NCBI GenBank assembly: GCA_023394015.1
Contig: JAEXBL010000032.1
Coordinates: 1 to 11,891 of the forward strand
DNA: 11,891 nucleotides
Source of the DNA: Pseudomonadota bacterium
GTDB taxonomy: Bacteria > Pseudomonadota > Gammaproteobacteria > Burkholderiales > Burkholderiaceae_C
Direction of reading: 5' to 3'
Positions within the stretch are counted from its first letter, which is position 1; the number at the start of each line of letters is the position of its first letter. The position numbers were made by a program, and so were the translations under genes. The notes below the pieces were generated by a model. That model had not been told where the DNA came from. It was given only the letters and a program-made list of their open reading frames with translations, and did no database searches. Below are positions 6,776-11,891 of the stretch, piece after piece.

Positions 6776-7770
6776 TGAACACTCCTGAAAACACCGCCGC
6801 CGATGCCGGCCCGGCGGGCACCGAAGACCGAGCCGAACCACCCGCCGCGCCGTCCGGCGCCCCCCAGCGCTGCGGCCTGATCGCCATCGTCGGCAAGCCC
6901 AACGTAGGCAAGTCCACGCTGCTCAACGCCCTGGTGGGGCAGAAGATCAGCATCACCAGCCGCAAGGCGCAGACCACGCGCCACCGCATCACCGGCATCC
7001 GCACCTTGCCCGATGGCGCCGGCGGCGGCACGCAGTTCGTGTTCGTCGACACGCCCGGCTTCCAGACCAAGCACTCGGCGGCGCTGAACAAGTCGCTCAA
7101 CAAGACGGTGCTGGGCGCCATCGACGGGGTGGACCTGATCCTGTTCGTGGTCGAGGCCGGCAGCTTCAGGCTGGGCGATGCCATGGTGCTGTCGCTGCTG
7201 AAAGCCGACACGCCGGCCATCCTGGTGGCCAACAAGCTCGACACCGTGCACCGCCGCGCCGAGGTGGCGCCCTGGCTGCGCGACATGCAGGAGCGCCACC
7301 CGTTCGCCGAGTTCGTGCCCATGTCGGCCAAGAACCCGCGCGAGGTGGCCCGGTTGCTGAAGATCTGCACGCCCTACCTGCCCGAGCAACCCTGGTGGTA
7401 CAGCGAGGATGAGCTGCCCGACCGCAGCGAGAAATTCCTGGCCAGTGAAGTGGTGCGCGAGAAGCTGTTTCGCCTGACGGGCGACGAGCTGCCCTACACC
7501 TCCACGGTGGTGATCGACCAGTTCAAGGAAGAAAAAAGCAAGGCCCACGGCCGCCTGGTGCGCATTGCTGCCACCATCGTCGTCGAGCGCGCCGGCCACA
7601 AGGCCATGGTGATCGGCGAGCGCGGTGAGCGCCTCAAGCGCATCGGCACCGAGGCCCGGCAGGAGCTGGAAAAGCTGATGGACTGCAAGGTGTTCATCGA
7701 GCTGTGGGTCAAGGTGCGCAGCGGCTGGGCCGATGACGAGGCGCGGGTTCGCTCCTTTGGCTACGAGTAG
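6775..7770 (+). CDS. era: GTPase Era, 30S ribosome maturation factor
   Basis: Era is an essential GTPase with a KH domain that binds the 3' end of 16S rRNA and checks 30S assembly. The 331 residues are about 30 longer than E. coli Era because of a Pro/Ala/Glu-rich, probably disordered N-terminus (1-32). The G domain has G1 GKPNVGKST (40-48), the [10 protein letters not shown] switch (66-75) with Thr68, G3 DTPG (92-95), G4 NKLD (153-156) and G5 SAK (184-186). The C-terminal KH domain covers roughly 240-320, with [13 protein letters not shown] (279-291) as its RNA-binding loop. ATG 6775 overlaps the rnc dsRBD stop (TGATG), and the bases before it hold no strong ribosome-binding site, so translation probably depends on ribosomes arriving from rnc. 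In this sequence those ribosomes would stop 162 bases earlier at the rnc nonsense codon, which could lower Era levels. Confidence 0.96.
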   Translation: MNTPENTAADAGPAGTEDRAEPPAAPSGAPQRCGLIAIVGKPNVGKSTLLNALVGQKISITSRKAQTTRHRITGIRTLPDGAGGGTQFVFVDTPGFQTKHSAALNKSLNKTVLGAIDGVDLILFVVEAGSFRLGDAMVLSLLKADTPAILVANKLDTVHRRAEVAPWLRDMQERHPFAEFVPMSAKNPREVARLLKICTPYLPEQPWWYSEDELPDRSEKFLASEVVREKLFRLTGDELPYTSTVVIDQFKEEKSKAHGRLVRIAATIVVERAGHKAMVIGERGERLKRIGTEARQELEKLMDCKVFIELWVKVRSGWADDEARVRSFGYE

Positions 7771-7797
7771 GGCGCGCCGCCACCAAGGTGCCGGAAC

Positions 7798-8130
7798 ATG
7801 CCCCGGGTCGTGAGATCGCTGGCAGCCGCGCTGGCAGCGTGCGTGCTGGTCGTGGGAGGCTATGCGTGGTGGATCCAGCGGGACATTGGCCGCCTGCGTG
7901 CGCTCTGCGAGACGCTTCAGCCCGGGCTGGGGCTTGATGAGGTGAACGCACGGGTCGAAGGCGCCGGCTTTTCTGCCCCCTCCTTGCGCCGGGGCGGCCT
8001 GGCGGATGGGCCGCATGGCGAGCGCGTCGTGCTGGTTCCGGCGCCGTCGACGATGGGCGAGACTGTGTGCCTGATTCGCCTGCAAGCCGGGCGGGTGCTC
8101 GCCGCGCACATGCGGGGGCCACAGGCGTGA
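7798..8130 (+). CDS. Small membrane-anchored protein of unknown function
   Basis: I do not recognise this 110-residue protein. ATG 7798 is preceded by AAGGTG (7785-7790) at seven bases, a plausible ribosome-binding site, and its TGA overlaps the recO GTG as GTGA, which supports real translation. A basic start (MPRVVR) and one hydrophobic segment at about 7-26 suggest an N-terminal membrane anchor; LAAC at 12-15 looks like a lipobox, but the hydrophobic stretch continues past the Cys, so an anchor is more likely. The rest is a small exported-looking domain. [19 protein letters not shown] (40-58) recalls the G-x-x-x-x-E-V start of SmpA/BamE-like small domains, a weak resemblance only. Two further cysteines occur at 37 and 91. 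In many relatives era is followed directly by recO, so this looks like a lineage-specific insertion; its codon choice seems less GC-extreme than its neighbours, judged by eye. Confidence 0.7.
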   Translation: MPRVVRSLAAALAACVLVVGGYAWWIQRDIGRLRALCETLQPGLGLDEVNARVEGAGFSAPSLRRGGLADGPHGERVVLVPAPSTMGETVCLIRLQAGRVLAAHMRGPQA

Positions 8131-8888
8131 GGCGGGTCAACCACGAGCCCGCCTACGTCCTCCACCACTACGACTGGAGCGAGTCCAGCGTCATCGTCGA
8201 GGCGTTCACGCGCGCGCACGGCCGCGTGGCGCTGGTGGCCAAGGGGGCCAAGCGGCCGTCGTCCAACTTCCGGCCGGTGCTGCTGCCGCTGCAGCCGCTG
8301 TCGCTCAGCTGGGGCGGTGATGCCGAGATCCGCAGCCTGAAAGGCGCCGAATGGGGCGGCGGGCTGGTGATGCCCACGGGCGAGGCGCTGCTGTCGGGCT
8401 ATTACGCCAACGAACTGCTGATGCGCCTGCTGGCGCGCGAGGACGCGCACCCGCGCCTGTTCGACGCCTACGCCGCGCTGGTGCACGTGCTGGCCTCGGG
8501 CCAGGCCGAGGCGACGGTGGCCGCCGCGCTGCGCGCCTTCGAACTGCTGCTGCTGCGCGAGGCCGGCCACCTGCCGGTGCTGAGCGCGCAGACGCTCACC
8601 TTCGCACCGCTGGATGCCGACGCGCCCTACCGCCTGGTGCCCGAAGGCGGCCTGCGCGCCGCCCACGCCGACGACGACACCTGGCTGCCCGGCGCGCAGT
8701 GGCGGGCGCTGGCCGCCGCGCTGGACGATGCGGCGCCGTTCTCCGCCACCCTGCAGGCCGTGGCCGCGCTGCCGGGTGAATCGCGCACCCAGCTGCGCCA
8801 TCAGCTGCGCGCGCTGCTCCACTACCATTGCGGCGTCGGCACGCTGCGCACGCGGCAGTTGATGATGGATTTGCAGAGCCTGTCGTGA
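8127..8888 (+). CDS. recO: DNA repair protein RecO
   Basis: RecO works with RecF and RecR to load RecA onto single-stranded DNA coated with SSB during gap repair, and anneals complementary strands. The 253 residues match the family length. The N-terminal OB-fold (about 1-80) shows [20 protein letters not shown], then [20 protein letters not shown], then [13 protein letters not shown], all typical of beta/gamma-proteobacterial RecO. The helical C-terminal part contains [20 protein letters not shown] and [15 protein letters not shown], the core RecO pattern, and ends in [10 protein letters not shown]. The zinc-binding four-Cys motif of some RecO proteins is absent, as in E. coli. GTG 8127 is chosen because it forms the GTGA overlap with the upstream gene and gives the normal N-terminus; an upstream ATG (8067) would lie within that gene. 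The stop overlaps the pdxJ GTG. Confidence 0.93.
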   Translation: MRRVNHEPAYVLHHYDWSESSVIVEAFTRAHGRVALVAKGAKRPSSNFRPVLLPLQPLSLSWGGDAEIRSLKGAEWGGGLVMPTGEALLSGYYANELLMRLLAREDAHPRLFDAYAALVHVLASGQAEATVAAALRAFELLLLREAGHLPVLSAQTLTFAPLDADAPYRLVPEGGLRAAHADDDTWLPGAQWRALAAALDDAAPFSATLQAVAALPGESRTQLRHQLRALLHYHCGVGTLRTRQLMMDLQSLS

Positions 8889-9661
8889 ACACCACTCTCC
8901 CCCACAAAACCCGGCTGTCGGTCAACGTCAACAAGGTGGCGCTGGTGCGCAACACGCGCCACCTGGACATTCCCAGCGTGACCCGCGCCGCCGAGCTGTG
9001 CCTGCAGGCCGGCGCCCACGGCATCACCGTGCACCCGCGGCCCGACGAGCGCCACATCCGTGCCCCCGACGTGCACGCGCTGGCCGCGCTGATGCAGGAC
9101 TGGCCCGGCCGCGAATACAACATCGAGGGCAACCCGACGCAGAACCTGATGGGCTTCATCCGCGCCGTGCGGCCGGCCCAGGCCACCTTCGTGCCCGACA
9201 GCGAGGACCAGTTCACCAGCGACCACGGCTGGGACCTGGCCGCGCCCGGCACCGCCGAGCGCCTGCGCCCGCTGATCGACGAGTGCCGCGCGCTGGGCGT
9301 GCGCGTCAGCCTGTTCATGGACGCGGTGCCCGAGCTGATGTCGCTGGCGCGCGAACTCGGGGCCGACCGCGTCGAGCTGTACACCGAACCCTGGGCCGCC
9401 GCCTGGGGCACGCCGGGCGAGGCCGCGCAACTGCAGCGCTTTGCCGCCGCCGCCCGCGCCGCGCATGCGGCGGGCCTGGGCGTCAACGCCGGGCACGACC
9501 TGAACCGCGACAACCTCACGCCCTTCCTGCGCGCCGTGCCCGGCGTGGCCGAGGTCAGCATCGGCCACGCCTTGATCGCCGACGCGCTGGAGCTGGGCTA
9601 CGCGGCCACGGTGCGCGACTACCTGCGCTGCATCGACGCCGCCTTCACGCCGGCGGCCTGA
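8885..9661 (+). CDS. pdxJ: Pyridoxine 5'-phosphate synthase
   Basis: PdxJ condenses 1-deoxy-D-xylulose 5-phosphate with 3-amino-2-oxopropyl phosphate to give pyridoxine 5'-phosphate, the ring-closing step of DXP-dependent vitamin B6 synthesis in the cytoplasm. The 258 residues form a TIM barrel with recognisable active-site strands: [17 protein letters not shown] (10-26), HPRPDERHI (50-58) with the catalytic His and Arg residues, YNIEGNPT (78-85) with Glu81, VELYTE (163-168), GVNAGHDLN (199-207) and EVSIGHALI (223-231). The [10 protein letters not shown] form and [15 protein letters not shown] (102-116) are the betaproteobacterial variant of the E. coli sequence. GTG 8885 overlaps the recO stop by four bases (GTGA), giving the expected short N-terminus; no stand-alone ribosome-binding site is needed if translation is coupled. 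In gamma-proteobacteria recO-pdxJ-acpS is the common order; here one gene is inserted before acpS. Confidence 0.97.
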   Translation: MNTTLPHKTRLSVNVNKVALVRNTRHLDIPSVTRAAELCLQAGAHGITVHPRPDERHIRAPDVHALAALMQDWPGREYNIEGNPTQNLMGFIRAVRPAQATFVPDSEDQFTSDHGWDLAAPGTAERLRPLIDECRALGVRVSLFMDAVPELMSLARELGADRVELYTEPWAAAWGTPGEAAQLQRFAAAARAAHAAGLGVNAGHDLNRDNLTPFLRAVPGVAEVSIGHALIADALELGYAATVRDYLRCIDAAFTPAA

Positions 9662-9666
9662 TCGCC

Positions 9667-10200
9667 ATGCTTTGCGTTGTCGCCATTCCGCACCTCAGCG
9701 AGGCCGACCAGCGCCTCATCGACGCCGTGCGCCGCGCCCACGATCCGCAGGGCGCGCTGCCGGGTCCGCACGTCACGCTGGCCTTCGGCCAGCCGGTGGC
9801 CGAGGCGCCGGCGCTGTCGCAATTGCGCGAGCTGGCCGCCACCCTGTGGCCGTGTGATGCGGTGTTCCGCCGCGCCATGCCGTGGTGGACGGGGCAGGGC
9901 GCGGCCCAGGTGCGGCTGCTGCCCGACGAGGGCCTGAGCACCCTGGGCCGCTGGCACGACAGCCTGCACCGGCCGGGCAGCCTGTTTGCCGCCGCGCGCC
10001 GCGCCGACCTGCCCTTCGTGCCGCATATCGCCCTGGCCAGCGTGCCCGGCGAGCGCGCGGCCCGCGCCATCGCCGACGACTGGAACGCCCGCCGCGTGGT
10101 CATCCGCGCCGTGTTCAGCGCGCTGGTGCTGGGCCGGCTGGACGCCGCCGCGCCGGACTTCGAGACGCTGGCGCAGGTGCCGCTGGGGTCGCCCGAATGA
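9667..10200 (+). CDS. 2H phosphoesterase-like protein (2'-5' RNA ligase superfamily), HxT/HxA form
   Basis: This 177-residue protein has the two-histidine layout of the 2H phosphoesterase superfamily, which includes 2'-5' RNA ligase/cyclic phosphodiesterases (ThpR/LigT). The first motif is HVTLAF, with His35 and Thr37, following [20 protein letters not shown]. The second is PHIALASV, with His120 but Ala122 in place of the usual Thr or Ser. The spacing of 85 residues and beta-strand-like flanks fit the fold. Loss of the second hydroxyl residue could weaken catalysis or change the substrate, so the activity is uncertain. ATG 9667 is five bases after the pdxJ stop, and the TGA overlaps the acpS ATG (ATGA), so it is part of the coupled run pdxJ-this gene-acpS. 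No signal peptide is visible; it is probably cytoplasmic. Family call is by motif only. Confidence 0.78.
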   Translation: MLCVVAIPHLSEADQRLIDAVRRAHDPQGALPGPHVTLAFGQPVAEAPALSQLRELAATLWPCDAVFRRAMPWWTGQGAAQVRLLPDEGLSTLGRWHDSLHRPGSLFAAARRADLPFVPHIALASVPGERAARAIADDWNARRVVIRAVFSALVLGRLDAAAPDFETLAQVPLGSPE

Positions 10201-10604
10201 TCGTCGGCATCGGCACCGACATCTGCGACATCCGCCGCATCCGCGCCAGCTTCGAGCGGCACGGCGAGCGCTTGGCGCACAAGATCCTGAGCGAGGCCGA
10301 GCTTGCCGTCTGGCGCCATCGCAGCGCCCGCTGGCCCGAGCGCGGCCTGCGCTACCTCGCCACGCGCTTTTCCGCCAAGGAGGCGTTCAGCAAGGCCATC
10401 GGGCTGGGCATGCGCCTGCCCATGCACTGGCGCCTGTGCGAGATCGCCAACCGCCCCAGCGGCGAGCCGATGATCGTGCTGCACGGCGGCCTGAAGGACT
10501 GGTTCGAGGCGCGCGGCCTCACCGCGCACATCAGCGTCAGCGACGAGAGCGAATACGCGGCCAGCTTCTGCGTGGTGGAAACGCGTACCGGCGATTCGGC
10601 ATGA
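10197..10604 (+). CDS. acpS: Holo-[acyl-carrier-protein] synthase
   Basis: AcpS transfers 4'-phosphopantetheine from coenzyme A to a serine of acyl carrier protein, switching on fatty-acid synthesis. The 135 residues are near the family norm of about 125-130. The two hallmark motifs are present: [15 protein letters not shown] (1-15) with the magnesium-binding Asp8, and [15 protein letters not shown] (57-71) with Glu62. The C-terminal strand [18 protein letters not shown] (111-128) matches the usual H-x-S-x-S-D/H-x-x-x-x-A pattern. The ATG overlaps the stop of the 2H-like gene as ATGA. A 73-base gap follows before nagZ. Confidence 0.96.
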   Translation: MIVGIGTDICDIRRIRASFERHGERLAHKILSEAELAVWRHRSARWPERGLRYLATRFSAKEAFSKAIGLGMRLPMHWRLCEIANRPSGEPMIVLHGGLKDWFEARGLTAHISVSDESEYAASFCVVETRTGDSA

Positions 10605-10677
10605 GGCAGGCACTCGGCGCTTGACGTGAAAGCCCGAGCAGCTGTCAAGAACATCTTTCATTGAATCGGTTGAAACC
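10605..10677. other. acpS-nagZ gap with an inverted repeat
   Basis: CTTGAC (10620-10625) and GTCAAG (10644-10649) form a perfect 6-bp inverted repeat around 18 bases. No T-run follows, so it is not an intrinsic terminator. No clear -35/-10 pair is visible, although TTGACG (10621-10626) resembles a -35. It may hold a weak nagZ promoter or only RNA structure. Confidence 0.3.
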
Positions 10678-11733
10678 ATGCAGCATGCCCCCCTCGTCAT
10701 CGACATCGCCGGCACGCAACTCAGCGACGACGACCGGCGCCGGCTGGCGCATCCGCTGGTGGGCGGCCTGATTCTGTTCGGGCGCAACTGGCACAGCCGT
10801 GCGCAGCTCACGGCGCTCACCGCCGAGGCCAAGCGCCTGCGACCCGAGCTGCTGATCTGCGTCGACCACGAAGGCGGGCGCGTGCAGCGCTTTCGCTCGG
10901 GCGGCTTCACCCACCTGCCGCCCATGCGCCTGCTGGGCGAGCTGTGGATGCAGGACGCCATGCGGGCGCAGGACGCGGCCACCGCCTGCGGCTACGTGCT
11001 GGCGGCCGAGTTGCGCGCCTGCGGCGTCGATCTGTCGTTCACGCCGGTGCTGGATCTCGACTGGGGTCCCTCGGGCGTCATCGGCGACCGCGCCTTCCAC
11101 GCCGATGCGCGCGTGGTCACCATGCTGGCCAAGGGCCTGATGCACGGCCTGCTGCGCGCCGGCATGGCGGGCTGCGGCAAGCACTTTCCCGGCCATGGCT
11201 TCGTGGCCGCCGATTCGCACACCGATCTGCCGCGCGACGCGCGCCCGCTCAAGACCCTCCTGGCCCAGGATGCCGCGCCCTACGGCTGGCTGGGCACGGC
11301 GCTGGACGCGGTGATGGCCGCCCACGTGGTCTATTCGAAGGTGGACCGGCGCCCGGCCGGCTATTCGGCGCGCTGGCTGCAGGCCGTGCTGCGCCAGCGC
11401 CTGGGCTTTGGCGGCGCCATCTTCAGCGACGACCTGAGCATGGAAGCCGCGCGCCACATCGAAGGCCGCACGGTGACGCCCACCGAAGCAGTGCTGGCCG
11501 CGCTGCAAGCGGGCTGCGACCTGGCGCTGCTGTGCAACCAGTCGCTGGCGGGCGGTACGGTGCTGGACGAGGCCATCGACGGCCTGGCCCGCGCGCAGAT
11601 CACCGGCCAGTGGCAGCCCAGTGCCGCCAGCGCCGCGCGCCGCCTGGCGCTGCTGCCGCGGCAGGCGGCGCCGGATTGGGGTACCCTGATGCGCTCGCCC
11701 GACTATTTGCACGCGCTGGCCCTGCTGCCTTAA
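10678..11733 (+). CDS. nagZ: Beta-N-acetylhexosaminidase NagZ
   Basis: NagZ (glycoside hydrolase family 3) removes N-acetylglucosamine from anhydromuropeptides in the cytoplasm during peptidoglycan recycling; its products can induce AmpC beta-lactamase in species that carry that circuit. The 351 residues match the single-domain NagZ length. Visible signatures are GGLILFGRN (29-37), CVDHEGGRVQRF (61-72), FTPVLDLDWG (121-130), the strongly conserved GKHFPGHG (167-174), the mobile loop AADSHTDLP (177-185) with the Asp179/His181 acid-base dyad, and IFSDDLSMEAA (248-258) with the nucleophile aspartate in SDD. ATG 10678 gives the expected N-terminus (LVIDIAG); its ribosome-binding site is weak. There is no signal peptide. 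It is separated from acpS by 73 bases, so it may be cotranscribed or have its own weak promoter. Confidence 0.96.
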   Translation: MQHAPLVIDIAGTQLSDDDRRRLAHPLVGGLILFGRNWHSRAQLTALTAEAKRLRPELLICVDHEGGRVQRFRSGGFTHLPPMRLLGELWMQDAMRAQDAATACGYVLAAELRACGVDLSFTPVLDLDWGPSGVIGDRAFHADARVVTMLAKGLMHGLLRAGMAGCGKHFPGHGFVAADSHTDLPRDARPLKTLLAQDAAPYGWLGTALDAVMAAHVVYSKVDRRPAGYSARWLQAVLRQRLGFGGAIFSDDLSMEAARHIEGRTVTPTEAVLAALQAGCDLALLCNQSLAGGTVLDEAIDGLARAQITGQWQPSAASAARRLALLPRQAAPDWGTLMRSPDYLHALALLP

Positions 11734-11774
11734 CGGCGGCTGAAGGCGCGGGCCATGCGTTCGCGGCGGCTGAA
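11734..11774 (+). repeat. 11-bp direct repeat after nagZ
   Basis: CGGCGGCTGAA occurs at 11734-11744 and again at 11764-11774, exactly 30 bases apart start to start, close to three helical turns. It lies between the nagZ stop and the next start codon. It could be paired binding sites or a local duplication; chance is possible in such GC-rich sequence. No terminator hairpin with a T-run is visible here. Confidence 0.35.
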
Positions 11775-11804
11775 CTTTCCACCCGGTGCACAGTCCGACG
11801 GGGT

Positions 11805-11891
11805 ATGAACGGTATGTCTTTCTTCCAATTGCCTCCCGCGTCGCCCGCCAGCAGTGGCGGCCTGGAGCGCTTCATGAGCGCGGTCCTGGGC
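11805..11891 (+). CDS. Start of an unrecognised gene (3' end outside the window)
   Basis: ATG 11805 opens a frame of 29 codons that reaches the window edge without a stop, beginning MNGMSFFQLPPASPASSGGL. A second in-frame ATG at 11814 (MSFFQLPP) is equally possible; GGGG at 11800-11803 could serve as a weak ribosome-binding site for it. Too little is visible for a family call. The minus-strand frame covering this stretch looks like a shadow of codon bias. Confidence 0.4.
   Translation, partial: MNGMSFFQLPPASPASSGGLERFMSAVLG

Noticed and set aside
7831..7845. Lipoprotein signal (LAAC) in the small protein
   Set aside because: The hydrophobic stretch before the Cys is short and continues well after it, which fits a membrane anchor better than a lipobox.
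6460..8109. 549-codon minus-strand frame opposite rnc, era and the small gene
   Set aside because: A shadow frame antisense to well-identified genes, with no recognisable domain.
11745..11770. Terminator after nagZ
   Set aside because: CGCG arms can pair weakly, but the stem is short and no T-run follows.

Overview
The window is very GC-rich with strong G/C third positions. Its gene order, rseB-mucD-lepA-lepB-DUF4845-rnc-era-recO-pdxJ-acpS-nagZ, is the sigma-E/lepA/rnc housekeeping cluster of Betaproteobacteria. The PdxJ variant ([16 protein letters not shown]) and the extra genes between pdxJ and acpS and between era and recO fit Burkholderiales, most likely Comamonadaceae. This is inferred from protein signatures and synteny, not from a database search. 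All recognised genes lie on the + strand; the long minus-strand frames are by-products of codon bias.

Layout. (1) 1-845: 3' part of rseB/mucB, the periplasmic regulator of the sigma-E anti-sigma factor; rpoE and rseA would lie upstream, outside the window. (2) 937-2424: mucD, a DegP/HtrA-type periplasmic protease. (3) 2425-2897: the only long non-coding gap. It has a terminator-like hairpin after mucD, several inverted repeats, a -10-like TACAAT and, before lepA, a strong intrinsic terminator (2821-2853). That arrangement suggests an attenuated lepA leader or a short RNA of about 65 nt. (4) 2898-6060: lepA, lepB and a small DUF4845 membrane protein. (5) 6047-6775: rnc, whose frame is broken by one in-frame TAA (6611-6613) exactly where the double-stranded-RNA-binding domain begins. 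(6) 6775-8888: era, an unrecognised small membrane-anchored protein, and recO. (7) 8885-10604: pdxJ, a 2H-phosphoesterase-like protein and acpS. (8) 10678-11733: nagZ, then the first 29 codons of an unrecognised gene running off the window.

How it works together. The first part is envelope stress sensing (RseB) and periplasmic proteolysis (MucD). The middle covers translation (LepA/EF4), protein export (LepB), RNA processing (RNase III) and 30S ribosome maturation (Era). The end covers DNA repair (RecO), PLP synthesis (PdxJ), acyl-carrier-protein activation (AcpS) and peptidoglycan recycling (NagZ). Most junctions from lepA onward overlap by 1-4 bases (TGATG, GTGA, ATGA), implying strong translational coupling. 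The early stop in rnc therefore matters both for RNase III and for translation of the essential era gene downstream.

I see no CRISPR array, insertion sequence, tRNA, rRNA or phage gene. The items most worth following are the rnc nonsense codon, the terminator-containing lepA leader, and the two poorly known small genes inserted in the cluster.
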